This document shows, piece by piece, positions 27,055 through 35,022 of a stretch of DNA of 64,000 nt. The position numbers and the translations under genes were made by a program. Every line of letters begins with the position of its first letter. The stretch's first letter is position 1. The notes under the pieces were generated by a model that was not told the DNA's origin, searched no databases, and was given only the letters and a program-made list of their open reading frames with translations. Origin of the DNA: CAG-877 sp045125935 (GTDB taxonomy: Bacteria > Bacillota_I > Bacilli_A > RF39 > UBA660); contig JBGVNW010000056.1 of NCBI GenBank assembly GCA_045125935.1, forward strand, positions 62,001-126,000, given 5' to 3'.

Positions 27055-27384
27055 TTATTTTTTAGATAGTAAATAATGTTGTTTTATTTCTAATATTAAA
27101 TCATTCCATTTTTGGGCTTCTATTTCATAATAATCTAGATTAATTTTATCTGTATTATTCGCTATTTCAACAATTCTATTTAAGTTACTACTTATTGAAG
27201 ACATTTTTTCTAATACTTTATAAAATTCTTTTGGTGGTGACTCCTTGGGTTCATATCCCAGTATTAAACATCTTATATATGGTGCTTCTTTCATACCTAC
27301 TTTTGCGCATTTCCTTCGTAACTCTTCATTCTCTAAATAGTCTAACCATATTTGTTTTTTTATTTTTCTTCGTCTGTTTCCCAT
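27055..27384 (-). CDS. mobC: MobC relaxosome accessory protein
   Basis: A 109-residue protein with a very basic N-terminus ('GNRRRKIKKQIWLDYLENEEL'), a ribbon-helix-helix-like part ('KVGMKEAPYIRCLILGYEPKE'), and the MobC motif 'SSISSNLNRIVEIANNT'. MobC binds oriT and helps the relaxase. The start overlaps the DUF3789 stop junction (TAAATG). Confidence 0.88.
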   Translation of the reverse strand: MGNRRRKIKKQIWLDYLENEELRRKCAKVGMKEAPYIRCLILGYEPKESPPKEFYKVLEKMSSISSNLNRIVEIANNTDKINLDYYEIEAQKWNDLILEIKQHYLLSKK

Positions 27385-27513
27385 TTAGTTTTCCTTCCTT
27401 TTAATATTTTTTTCTATTTCATTAATTCTATTTATTTGTAACATACTCATAATCGATAATCCTGATAGACCTCCAATTACAAGTCCAAACATAAAAAATA
27501 ATAGTTCTTTCAT
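27385..27513 (-). CDS. DUF3789 small membrane protein (42 aa)
   Basis: ATG 27513 has AAAGGAGG upstream. The product begins 'MKELLFFMFGLVIGGLSGL', the DUF3789 pattern, with one membrane helix and a charged tail ending 'IKRKEN'. Such peptides are typically encoded just upstream of mobC in Gram-positive conjugative elements. Function unknown. Confidence 0.75.
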   Translation of the reverse strand: MKELLFFMFGLVIGGLSGLSIMSMLQINRINEIEKNIKRKEN

Positions 27514-27538
27514 ATTGTGATTTCCTCCTTTCTTTAAC

Positions 27539-27571
27539 TAAAAAGACCAATACTCTTATGTATTAGTCTTT
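27539..27571 (-). terminator. Terminator after the HEPN gene
   Basis: A stem of about 12 bp (27542-27553 with 27560-27571, one bulge-like mismatch) is followed on the minus strand by TTTTTAG. It separates the HEPN gene from the DUF3789-mobC-relaxase unit. Confidence 0.7.
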
Positions 27572-27593
27572 AATCTTTTATTAATTTTAATAG

Positions 27594-28181
27594 TTATAAT
27601 TGATTTAATAAGCTTTTCCAATCTTTTTCCATCTCTTCTACCCAATCAAGTATCATTAACGGTTGTATCATTGAATATACGCTTTTTATATAATGATATG
27701 TTTCTTCAATCATTTCCTCGACCTCATCAGTTTCTATGATAAAATCTTCCATTACTTTACTTGGTTTAGAAAAATATTCTTTATCTGAATGGGCAAAATA
27801 CTTATCACGTAATCCTCTTATATTATTTACTGTGTTTATTTTTGTTTCCAGGTACTTTTTTAACTTATTCAATTTTTTTACTAGTTCTTCTATGTTTTCA
27901 AAATGTTTTTGATTGTTCTTGCACATTTCAATCATTGAAAATATATTCTTTTTTTCTTTTTCTGTAAACAATTTGTAGGCTTGCATAATAAACGAGTAAA
28001 TTAATGCATTAATAGTAGTCACAAAAACATATGGATATTTATTTACTTTATTTAATGATCCATTAATGTCATTTTTCATCATTTTATACAACTTAAATGT
28101 ATTTCTTAATTCTATTACTTGCTTTAAATATTGTAATAATTCTTGTTCTAATTTCGATTTATCGATCACATTTATCACCAA
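27594..28181 (-). CDS. HEPN-domain protein, AbiU2-like
   Basis: A 195-residue all-helical protein. The segment 'NNIRGLRDKYFAHSDKEYFSKPS' near residues 118-140 contains the R-x5-H arrangement of HEPN ribonucleases ('RDKYFAH') and closely resembles the AbiU2 HEPN family. HEPN proteins cut RNA in toxin-antitoxin and abortive-infection systems. There is no obvious nucleotidyltransferase partner next to it. It lies between an oriT-like hairpin block and the mobilization genes, so it may protect the element or host, or serve in maintenance. Activity is inferred. Confidence 0.65.
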   Translation of the reverse strand: MVINVIDKSKLEQELLQYLKQVIELRNTFKLYKMMKNDINGSLNKVNKYPYVFVTTINALIYSFIMQAYKLFTEKEKKNIFSMIEMCKNNQKHFENIEELVKKLNKLKKYLETKINTVNNIRGLRDKYFAHSDKEYFSKPSKVMEDFIIETDEVEEMIEETYHYIKSVYSMIQPLMILDWVEEMEKDWKSLLNQL

Positions 28182-28231
28182 GAAATATTATAACATACTA
28201 CTTACTGCTGCTTATTAATTTTTAGGGGATT

Positions 28232-28291
28232 GGGGATTTCCCCATATTGAATTTTGTGGGAGTAAAAATTCAGTGCTTGCTATAACAAGCA
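28232..28291. other. Cluster of three hairpins, candidate oriT of element 1
   Basis: Three adjacent perfect inverted repeats lie in the gap between the TOPRIM gene and the HEPN/mob genes: GGGGA/TCCCC (28232-28243), an 8-bp stem 28248-28255/28265-28272, and 6-bp TGCTTG/CAAGCA (28274-28279/28286-28291). Origins of transfer often look like this and lie upstream of mobC and relaxase. No nic consensus is recognised. Confidence 0.4.
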
Positions 28292-28302
28292 GTGTTATTT
28301 TA

Positions 28303-29268
28303 CTATCTATCAAATTTGTTCTTTTCTGATAATAATTTATTTCTTTTAATTAATACTTCTCGTAAAAAATCATTAAAATCTTTTCCTATTGGTGGATGAA
28401 TTATTTTTACGTCATAATCCTTATTTAAGACACTTTGTAATGCTATAGATGCATTTTTACCGGCCATATCCGTATCAAAATGTATTATTATTTCTTTTAT
28501 ATTTTTATTTCTTTTTAAATAATTTTCAACTGCTATTGGAATTTTACTATTAAATAAATCTTTTGATGGTTGATATATTCCAGCTAAGGATATTAAATTT
28601 TCATTATACCATTCTTTTTTTGATAACTTCATTAATGTAGCATAGCTTAATAAATCTATGGCACTTTCAAAGAGGTGTATTTTGTTATTCGTATTATGAG
28701 ATTTTAGTCTAAATGAATATGCTTTATCACTTCCGTATGCATCTTGCATAAATCTTTTTTCTCCAGTTGACCTTATCCCTGCATATTTAGGTATTTTATT
28801 ATCATCCAATCCAACAAATACTACGTTATGATTTTCTTTTTGTTCATATATTAATTCGCTATCAATACAGTGGTATATAATTTCTTCATCTATTCCTCTT
28901 TTAATTAAATAATTTATCACTCTATCATTGTTATAATTTTTTTTAGGTAAAACCAATTTATTAGGCTTTTCTTTTTTTATTACTTTCTGAGATATTATAC
29001 TATTAGTTTTTTTACTCTTAACTTTGCCAATCGCTTCCATAAATGAATATCCTTTTACTTTAATTAAGTAATCTACTGCACTTTTTCCGCCTATTCCTTT
29101 AGAAAACCAATACCACATACCATTGCTTATTCTCAGGCTATCATGAGTTTTAGTACAGTAAGTATTTTTACTCACCTGGACTAATTCGTCTGGTTCATAT
29201 ATTTTTAAATAATTGTATAAATCAATTTTTTTTGCTGTTTCTATTTCTTCTTTTGAATAATAAGTCAT
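28303..29268 (-). CDS. TOPRIM/DUF3991 primase-like protein
   Basis: A 321-residue protein. An N-terminal DUF3991-type part has 'HDSLRISNGMWYWFSKGIGGKSAVDYLIKVKGYSF', resembling the primase zinc-finger region without its cysteines. A C-terminal TOPRIM fold follows, with 'HLFESAIDLLSYATL' (catalytic Glu) and 'IIIHFDTDMAGKNASIAL' (DxD metal site). These proteins are usual in Tn1549-like elements and may prime replication of the transferred strand. Known full-length primases are larger; the helicase part is absent. Confidence 0.8.
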   Translation of the reverse strand: MTYYSKEEIETAKKIDLYNYLKIYEPDELVQVSKNTYCTKTHDSLRISNGMWYWFSKGIGGKSAVDYLIKVKGYSFMEAIGKVKSKKTNSIISQKVIKKEKPNKLVLPKKNYNNDRVINYLIKRGIDEEIIYHCIDSELIYEQKENHNVVFVGLDDNKIPKYAGIRSTGEKRFMQDAYGSDKAYSFRLKSHNTNNKIHLFESAIDLLSYATLMKLSKKEWYNENLISLAGIYQPSKDLFNSKIPIAVENYLKRNKNIKEIIIHFDTDMAGKNASIALQSVLNKDYDVKIIHPPIGKDFNDFLREVLIKRNKLLSEKNKFDR

Positions 29269-29289
29269 TTACATTTCCTCCTTTATAAT

Positions 29290-29321
29290 TGCAAAAGAGA
29301 GATTTATTTTAATCCCTCTTT
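29290..29321 (-). terminator. Hairpin between ssb and the primase-like gene
   Basis: A 13-bp stem with one mismatch (29290-29302 with 29309-29321) lies between two same-strand genes. The T tail is poor, so it may be a partial terminator or mRNA-processing hairpin. Confidence 0.4.
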
Positions 29322-29355
29322 TGTCTATGAAACATTGACTTATTTAGATAAGTTA

Positions 29356-29715
29356 CTATCTTTCTTGTTCTTGGTCAGATTTATTTTTTTCATTTGATCT
29401 AGAACTTAAAAATGTAACTTTTTCTGTTACAACATTAATCATATTAAATTTTTCTCCGCTTTTTGTTTCTTTTAGTTTTGATTGCATTCTTCCCTTTATT
29501 CCAATTATGTCCCCTTTCTTACAATAACTAGCAGTATTTTCCGCAATACTTTCAAATGCAATACAATCAAAAAAATCAGTTTCATATACTCCTTCTGAAT
29601 TTTTAAAACTTCTTGGTACTGCAATTTTTAGATTTGCGTATTTCTTTCCATTCTCATTTTTAATTATTTCTATGTCTTGCGTAAGTCTTCCAACTAAAAC
29701 TATTTGATTTAACAT
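29356..29715 (-). CDS. ssb: Single-stranded DNA-binding protein
   Basis: A 119-residue OB-fold protein: 'LNQIVLVGRLTQDIEI', 'YANLKIAVPRSFKN', 'TDFFDCIAFESIAENTASYCKKGDIIGIKGRMQS' and 'VTEKVTFL' match bacterial SSB closely. The acidic C-terminal tip that recruits host proteins in chromosomal SSB is replaced by a charged 'NEKNKSDQEQER' tail, as in element-borne copies. It probably coats transferred single-stranded DNA. Confidence 0.92.
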   Translation of the reverse strand: MLNQIVLVGRLTQDIEIIKNENGKKYANLKIAVPRSFKNSEGVYETDFFDCIAFESIAENTASYCKKGDIIGIKGRMQSKLKETKSGEKFNMINVVTEKVTFLSSRSNEKNKSDQEQER

Positions 29716-29733
29716 TTTATCACTTTCCTTTCA

Positions 29734-30369
29734 TTAATTTTGTTCGCAAATAAATACTAGTTGTTTAGTTTTATCATTCATATCACAAGTTATTAATATT
29801 AATCTTGATTTACTATTAGAAATATTTAATGATATTTTTCCTGTTTTATTTATAGAATACATATTTGTAACTTTATATGAATATTTATAATTGTTGTAGT
29901 AAATATTAACTACATCTTCTTTTTCTAATTCTATTAGATTATTGAAAAAAGCTGTTCTTCCAGTTCCCGAATGACCAGCTAAAATCATATTTCCCTTTGC
30001 AACATCTGGCATATCTGATTCTTTTAATAACTCAATATTTTTATCTACATTATTTAATTTAGAATTCTTTGAATAGAGACCTTCTTTTAAATTTATTTTA
30101 GGGATTTCAATAACTGCTATATAATTCTCGTTGCTTTCTGTTGTTTTTTGTTCTTTATCACTAACAATATTATCTTCATTGCTAATTACTGGTAAGGATT
30201 TTATTTTCACATTAATAAATTCTTCAATCTTTTTTTCATTTTTTGCTGCAACAATATTAATAGATAGTAAATTAAATATATAAATAAATATTCCAATTGT
30301 TATCAATAGAAAACCAGTTATGATTATAATTCTATTTTTTATTATTGTCTTTTTTTCTTTTAATTCCAT
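29734..30369 (-). CDS. Sortase
   Basis: ATG 30369 gives about 211 residues; a GTG start at 30387 is possible but badly spaced. One N-terminal membrane helix (about 12-35) precedes the sortase barrel with 'YIAVIEIPKINLKEGLY', the catalytic His in 'MILAGHSGTGRTAFF' and the catalytic Cys in 'SRLILITCDMND'. The Arg usually found a few residues after Cys is not obvious: the equivalent stretch reads 'KTKQLVFI'. Its 5' end overlaps the end of the adjacent surface-protein gene by 38 bases, so that protein is the likely substrate. Confidence 0.88.
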   Translation of the reverse strand: MELKEKKTIIKNRIIIITGFLLITIGIFIYIFNLLSINIVAAKNEKKIEEFINVKIKSLPVISNEDNIVSDKEQKTTESNENYIAVIEIPKINLKEGLYSKNSKLNNVDKNIELLKESDMPDVAKGNMILAGHSGTGRTAFFNNLIELEKEDVVNIYYNNYKYSYKVTNMYSINKTGKISLNISNSKSRLILITCDMNDKTKQLVFICEQN

Positions 30370-31849
30370 ATATAATTGTGCCACCACCTACTAAAATGAA
30401 AATTGAGCAAATTATTTCTACAGTATGCATATCATAAGTTAATGTGTCAGGCACTTCTACTTCTTTTTTCTTATCTTTCATATTAGCTTTTATTACTTTG
30501 CCATCTTCTGTTACAGAAAAATACATTTTTTCGGGTTTTATCTCATAATTTTCTGGTGCCTCACGTTCTAATATATAATAGTCTCCATACTCTATATTTT
30601 TTATGATAATTTGTCCATTATTATCTGTTTTACCTGCAAATATAATTTCATTATTTTCGACATTATATATTTCAATTAATGTATTTGGTAATCCAACATC
30701 TGTAGAAAAGTCTGTCTTAGTGAACACTAATTCTGATTTAATTATTTCATTTTGTAACTGAATTGATTCTTTAACTTTCTTTCCATCTATTGTAAATTTA
30801 TAATCATCGTGTAATTTATATCCTTCTTTACTTTTAATTTGGTGCAAACGGTAATTTCCAAACCCTAAATAAATTGAAGCTTCTCCATTTTCATCAGTTA
30901 TTAATGTTGTTATTAATTCATTTGTAGTATCATTATATAATTCAAATTCTGCATTTTCCTCTGATTTATAAATACCATCATTTGATGAACCATATTCTTT
31001 TTTTAATTTAAATTCTGTTGAAATATTTACATTTAATTTTCCACTAATAAATGTTGGATCTCCTCTACTCATACATTTTTGATTAGAGCCATCATAAATT
31101 AATGGTTGATTGTTGTTATTCTTTGCGATCAAATCTATTGTGCCTTCGTAACCTTTTTTAGCTTTAATTATCAGTGTGTTTTCTTCTACTATTAAATCTA
31201 TTGAATCATTAGATCTTACCTCAAAGTATTTTGACAAAACTTTATTAGTATCTTCCAGTTTTACTGTTTCGCCGTTTTTTATAGAAACTTTCTGATTATT
31301 AAAACTTACTGTTTTCCCATGATTAGCAACTAAATTTTTTATTTCATTTATTTTACTATCATATCTATCAATTCTAGTTAACGTACTGTCGCCTTGTTCT
31401 ACTGGATAAGGGGTACTAACTTTATCTGTTATTTCCCAAATTAGCAGTTGCGTTGCTGCATACCAATCTAAATCTGTATGCTCTCCATAACCATATCCAT
31501 AATATGCTATTAATTCTATCTTTTCTATTTCCTCTAAAGTTAAGTTTGTCATATTTAATTTGTCGTCTATTGAATCGTATCCTACAACAGGAGAACCATC
31601 TTTAAAATGAACGTGTGCTTGTATGCAATAAACCACACTATTATCACTACTTCTCCTAATTACATTTTCTCCTGTACTTAACCAAGCAGTTAAGTCCGAA
31701 TATTTTGTTGTTGCTACATAGTAAGTATAGCTATAATCAACATAAAGTGTATCACTTATTGTTTTTGCATTAGTTATTATAGGCATTGATGTAACTGTTA
31801 CTACAGCTACTAATAAACTTTTAAACAATTTTTTTATTTTATTTTTCAT
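30332..31849 (-). CDS. Thioester-domain surface adhesin with prealbumin-like repeats and cell-wall sorting signal
   Basis: A 505-residue protein with a signal peptide (about 1-28). The thioester domain has candidate partners Cys75 ('VVYCIQAHV') and Gln134 ('AATQLLIWEIT'), which can form an internal covalent thioester that bonds to host or other surfaces. At least two Cna-B/SpaA-like domains follow ('ENAEFELYNDTTNELI', 'GFGNYRLHQIKSKEGY', 'YYILEREAPENY'). A sorting signal comes last: 'VPDTLTY', a hydrophobic span and the tail 'KRKKDNNKK'. With the overlapping sortase gene this forms a dedicated surface-display pair, perhaps for mating-pair contact or host adhesion. Confidence 0.85.
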   Translation of the reverse strand: MKNKIKKLFKSLLVAVVTVTSMPIITNAKTISDTLYVDYSYTYYVATTKYSDLTAWLSTGENVIRRSSDNSVVYCIQAHVHFKDGSPVVGYDSIDDKLNMTNLTLEEIEKIELIAYYGYGYGEHTDLDWYAATQLLIWEITDKVSTPYPVEQGDSTLTRIDRYDSKINEIKNLVANHGKTVSFNNQKVSIKNGETVKLEDTNKVLSKYFEVRSNDSIDLIVEENTLIIKAKKGYEGTIDLIAKNNNNQPLIYDGSNQKCMSRGDPTFISGKLNVNISTEFKLKKEYGSSNDGIYKSEENAEFELYNDTTNELITTLITDENGEASIYLGFGNYRLHQIKSKEGYKLHDDYKFTIDGKKVKESIQLQNEIIKSELVFTKTDFSTDVGLPNTLIEIYNVENNEIIFAGKTDNNGQIIIKNIEYGDYYILEREAPENYEIKPEKMYFSVTEDGKVIKANMKDKKKEVEVPDTLTYDMHTVEIICSIFILVGGGTIIYGIKRKKDNNKK

Positions 31850-31890
31850 GCTATCAGTCCTTTCTAAATAATTAATAAAAAAACATCAAA

Positions 31891-32607
31891 TTATTGATGT
31901 TCTGTTTGAATATTCAAATTGTTAAACTGACTTAGATAATATTTTGTGCCATCAACATATACTTTTACCCAACAGCCTACTGTGTTGAGGTATTTTCCAC
32001 TAGTATACCCATAATTAGTCACAAAACCATAAGTCTTATTTATTCTTTCTGCTTCACTCTTGCATTGTTCAATATCCTTAAAGCTTATTTCTTCACCATC
32101 GTAAAGAATTGCATTCTCATATTCATATTGACTAATACCTAATATTTCCCATGCTGTTTTTTGTAGTTCTACTCTTGTTGTTGAATTTTCCAATTCATTA
32201 TTTTCATAATTATCTTTCATGTTATTATTTTCGGCACTAACTATTACATTGTAATTCTCAGATTCATTATTATTAACTTTAGTCTCATCATCTAACTTTT
32301 CCTTAAGATTTTTTGAATCAGAAAAATTATGATTTAAACTTATGCTATCTTCACTTTCCACAGTTTCTTTAATTATTGATGAGCTGATTTCTGGTTTTTC
32401 CACAACTTCTGTAGATAACTCTTCACTTTCTGAAGAAGTAATTTCAATAATTATTTCTTCTTTAAAATTTTCACTTTTACTTATTGATTTAGTATTCTGT
32501 TTAATTTCATCTTTTGTACAATTGCTTTCCTGAATTAAATTTTTGTTATTGATTAAAAACAAAAGTACAATTAATAGTATACTTGTAATAAAAATTATTT
32601 TTTTCAT
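31891..32607 (-). CDS. Exported protein with low-complexity stalk, unknown function
   Basis: The start is ATG 32607 with AAAGGAAG upstream, giving about 238 residues; an in-frame extension to 32661 has no ribosome site. A membrane anchor or signal peptide (1-20) is followed by about 120 residues rich in Glu/Ser/Asn (a stalk). A small C-terminal domain has paired Cys ('DIEQCKSEAERINKTYGF' and 'NTVGCWVKVYVDGTKYYLSQF'). It directly precedes the adhesin gene and is probably displayed at the surface with it. Family unknown. Confidence 0.6.
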   Translation of the reverse strand: MKKIIFITSILLIVLLFLINNKNLIQESNCTKDEIKQNTKSISKSENFKEEIIIEITSSESEELSTEVVEKPEISSSIIKETVESEDSISLNHNFSDSKNLKEKLDDETKVNNNESENYNVIVSAENNNMKDNYENNELENSTTRVELQKTAWEILGISQYEYENAILYDGEEISFKDIEQCKSEAERINKTYGFVTNYGYTSGKYLNTVGCWVKVYVDGTKYYLSQFNNLNIQTEHQ

Positions 32608-32687
32608 AATATCAACTTCCTTTCTCGGAAGCAGATTAACATAATTTTTATATTTTTTCACTTATATAAATTTATATTTCTTTTTTT

Positions 32688-32709
32688 AGTTAGTAATATA
32701 TAGTTAGTA
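32688..32709. promoter_or_regulatory. Direct repeats upstream of the surface-protein operon
   Basis: The octamer AGTTAGTA occurs twice (32688-32695 and 32702-32709), spaced 14 bases, in the short gap between parB and the exported-protein gene. The spacing suggests an operator, possibly bound by the neighbouring ParB-like protein. Confidence 0.35.
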
Positions 32710-32760
32710 TATAAATAAGGGAGGATTGTAAGGAGGGATTTTATGGAAAAGATACTCCCA

Positions 32761-33693
32761 CTACCTTTCCATTCTATTTTTATTTTTTTGTCGATTACTA
32801 AAATCAATTACAGCATTAATAATATAATTTTCTATTTCCATCTCATTTTTTAAATTATTTGGTAGTACATTTTGTAATTTTCTTCTACTTACTTTTATTT
32901 TAGGAATTTGATTAGGTTTTTCTTCAGAAAATATTTTTTCAATTATATCTTCTGTTAAATTATTTTGTTGGCTTAGTTCTTTTAATTTAATAGACTGCGA
33001 AAGCGATGGGGTTATGTCGTTATACTCAATTAGTGAAAATAAATATTCTTGCTCTTTTTCTTTTAAATACGATAATTCTACAGCAGGTCGAAATGCTATA
33101 ATTTCATTATCTACTAATTCTAATATTTTGGGTATTAAATTTGTTAATCGGATGTATCGATAAACTTGTACTCTGCTATCATTCTTATCTTTTCCTATTT
33201 TCTTGGCACTATCTAACTTTGTTTCCAGTGGGTACAAAGTTAAATCACTTCTTCTCCCTTGTCTATTCAATGCTTCCATTTTCATTTTGTATGCAAAGGC
33301 TTTCTCGCTTGGTAATATCTTCTCACGTTGGAGATTACTATCAACCATAATAACAGTTGCAGCATCATCAGTTAATTCTTTAATAATACATGGTATCTTT
33401 TCTAATTTTGCAAGTTTGCTTGCTTTCATTCTTCGATGTCCAGATATCATTTCATATGTACCATCGTTATTACTACGTATTATAGTTGGAACTAAGACCC
33501 CATGTTCTTTTATGCTTTGTGCTAACTTCATAAGGTCATCATCTTCTTTTACTTTAAACGGATGGTTCTTAAAATTACTAATTTGAGAAATTGGTATTTC
33601 TACAATTTTTTCTCTTACTTCATCATTATTGTTATCTATAAAAAAATCATCTAATAACGAAGTTGTTTGATTATCTATGTTATCTACCTCCAA
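32761..33693 (-). CDS. ParB/Spo0J-family protein
   Basis: A 310-residue protein with a ParB N-terminal domain: 'IPISQISNFKNHPF', 'SIKEHGVLVPTIIRS', 'YEMISGHRRMKASKLAKLEKIPCII' (the GHRR CTP-binding motif) and 'NLQREKILPSEKAFAYKMKMEAL'. A helix-turn-helix follows ('SRVQVYRYIRLTNLIPKILELVDN'). No ParA gene is present nearby. It lies against the right end of element 1. The only in-frame standard start is TTG 33693, but a GGAGG inside it is spaced ideally (8 bases) from an ATA at 33676-33678, so initiation may be at ATA. Confidence 0.88.
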   Translation of the reverse strand: MEVDNIDNQTTSLLDDFFIDNNNDEVREKIVEIPISQISNFKNHPFKVKEDDDLMKLAQSIKEHGVLVPTIIRSNNDGTYEMISGHRRMKASKLAKLEKIPCIIKELTDDAATVIMVDSNLQREKILPSEKAFAYKMKMEALNRQGRRSDLTLYPLETKLDSAKKIGKDKNDSRVQVYRYIRLTNLIPKILELVDNEIIAFRPAVELSYLKEKEQEYLFSLIEYNDITPSLSQSIKLKELSQQNNLTEDIIEKIFSEEKPNQIPKIKVSRRKLQNVLPNNLKNEMEIENYIINAVIDFSNRQKNKNRMER

Positions 33694-33720
33694 AAAAGCT
33701 TATCATTTTATTTGATAAGC
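33692..33720 (-). terminator. Terminator-like hairpin just upstream of parB
   Basis: Perfect 8-bp stem (33698-33705 with 33713-33720) followed on the minus strand by a T6 tract that runs into the parB ribosome site. It may shield the element from host transcription entering across attR1, or attenuate parB. Confidence 0.65.
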
Positions 33721-33746
33721 ATATTTCACTTAATTTGTTATGCATA

Positions 33747-33765
33747 CACTTTATCTATTCACAGG
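33747..33765 (+). other. attR of element 1 (element arm plus GG core)
   Basis: Arm 33747-33763 pairs as an inverted repeat at 14 of 17 positions with 8735-8751; the GG core is at 33764-33765. Host coding resumes in frame at 33766. Confidence 0.85.
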
Positions 33766-34537
33766 CGCCGATAAGGTCACTGCTGCTGTATTGTCTGGAG
33801 ACGCTGATATCGGCTTTTCTGGAAGTGAGGCCACTATTTATGTTTACAATGGTGGAGAAGAAGACTATTTAAAGACATTTGCACAATTAACACAAAAAGA
33901 TGGATCATTTTTAGTATCTAGAGAGAAAATTGATAATTTTACTTTAGATGATTTAAAGGGAAAAACAATTATTGCAGGACGTGCTTATGGTATGCCTGAA
34001 ATGACTCTTAAATATGCCTTAAAACAAAATGGTATTAATCCTGATGAAGAATTGGTATTAGATACATCTGTTGCATTTGCAGCTATGAGTGGTGCTTTTA
34101 TTGGAGGACAAGGTGATTTTGTCTCATTATTTGAACCAAATGCATTAGAGCTTGAAAAAAACGGCTATGGATATGTAGTTGCATCAATTGGTGAATTAGG
34201 TGGAGTTGTTCCATATACATCATACTCTGCTAGAATTAGTTATATTGAAGAAAATGAGGAGTTAATTTCTAATTTTACTAAAGCAATTCAAAAAGGAATT
34301 GACTATGTACATAATCATTCTGACAGAGAAGTTGCGGAAGTTATATTAAATCAATTTCCTGATACATCATTAAATGATTTAGAAAAAGTAATTGCTCGAT
34401 ATAGAGAAATTGAAGCATGGCCTACTACTACAACATTTAATGAGGAGTCATTTGATCATCTTCAAGATATAATGCTTGATTATGGAGCAATTGATGAAAA
34501 GGTTCCTTATAGTAAGTTGATTTATAATGAAAAATAA
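33766..34537 (+). pseudogene. 3' part of the ABC substrate-binding protein gene
   Basis: Continues the gene broken at 8734. It encodes 'GADKVTAAVLSGDADIGFSGSEA', which is the strand-loop typical of NMT1/TauA/SsuA binding proteins, then 'KGKTIIAGRAYGMPEMTLKYALKQNGI', 'FVSLFEPNA' and 'FTKAIQKGIDYVH'. An ATG at 33740, inside the element, lies in frame and could give a truncated chimera without a signal peptide. The stop overlaps the ATPase start (34527) by 11 bases, so the two genes were translationally coupled. Confidence 0.9.
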
Positions 34538-34942
34538 ATTGCTTAGTATTAATAATTTGGGGAAATTTTATTATAGTAAAAAAGATGAAGTTGAAGCAAT
34601 TCGTGATGTAAGTTTTGATATATTTGAAAATGAATTTATCTCAATTGTTGGGCCAAGTGGTTGTGGAAAATCAACTATTCTATCAATTCTTGGTAACTTA
34701 GAAGATAAAACTAATGGAGATGTTACTTTCTATAAGGATTTAACAATTGGTTATATGTTACAAGATGATTGTTTGTTTTTTTGGAGAACAATTCTTGATA
34801 ATTGTCTTATTGGATTAGAAATTAATAATAATTTGACTATCGAAAATATTGAATATGTTATTTCTTTACTAAAAACATATGGTCTTTATGATTTTAAGGA
34901 TAAATATCCCTCTAGTTTATCTGGAGGTATGAGACAAAGAGT
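34527..34942 (+). pseudogene. 5' part of ABC importer ATPase gene (TauB/SsuB type), interrupted by element 2
   Basis: Encodes 'FYYSKKDEVEAIRDVSFDIFENEFISIVGPSGCGKSTIL' (Walker A) through the Q-loop 'MLQDDCLFFWRTILDN' to the ABC signature 'LSGGMRQRV'. There element 2 enters, within the Val codon. The frame then runs 94 bases into the element (stop at 35036), overlapping the element gene at 35023. The remaining parts are 47764-47925 and 51692-51863. Joined, they give exactly 750 bases, 249 codons plus stop. Confidence 0.92.
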
Positions 34943-34952
34943 TCTACGAATA
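34941..34952 (+). other. attL of element 2 (GT core plus element arm)
   Basis: GT core at 34941-34942 inside the shared hexamer AGAGTT. The arm 34943-34952 is the perfect reverse complement of 47752-47761 at the other end. Confidence 0.88.
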
Positions 34953-35022
34953 CTGTATACACACGGGATAATTACTTACAAGTGGCTTATAACCCTTATA
35001 AATAATGGAAAAGAGGTATATT

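Larger units (their letters stand above)
8735..33765. mobile_element. Element 1: integrative conjugative element (about 25.0 kb) with a large serine recombinase, inserted in the binding-protein gene
   Basis: The borders are set by splitting one gene: host codons '...LANG' stop at 8734 and resume as 'ADKVTAAV' at 33766. The element carries a large serine recombinase next to its left end. It has a complete set of conjugation functions: MOBP-type relaxase, MobC, PcfB, VirD4, a VirB2-like small protein, a TrbL/VirB6-like protein, PrgI, VirB4 and a CHAP hydrolase. Accessory maintenance genes are ArdC, SSB, a TOPRIM protein, a sigma-like factor and ParB. The set resembles Tn1549/CTn-type elements, reduced in gene number. 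Nearly all genes read leftwards. Cargo: an exporter/secreted-protein cassette (12969-16458), a HEPN gene (27594), and a sortase plus thioester surface protein (29734-31849). The ends form a near-perfect attP, so it is probably still mobile. Confidence 0.92.

Noticed and set aside
32744..32860. Short plus-strand hydrophobic frame with a good AGGAGG
   Set aside because: It is antisense to the end of parB, has no promoter and matches no known small toxin; the AGGAGG alone is not enough.
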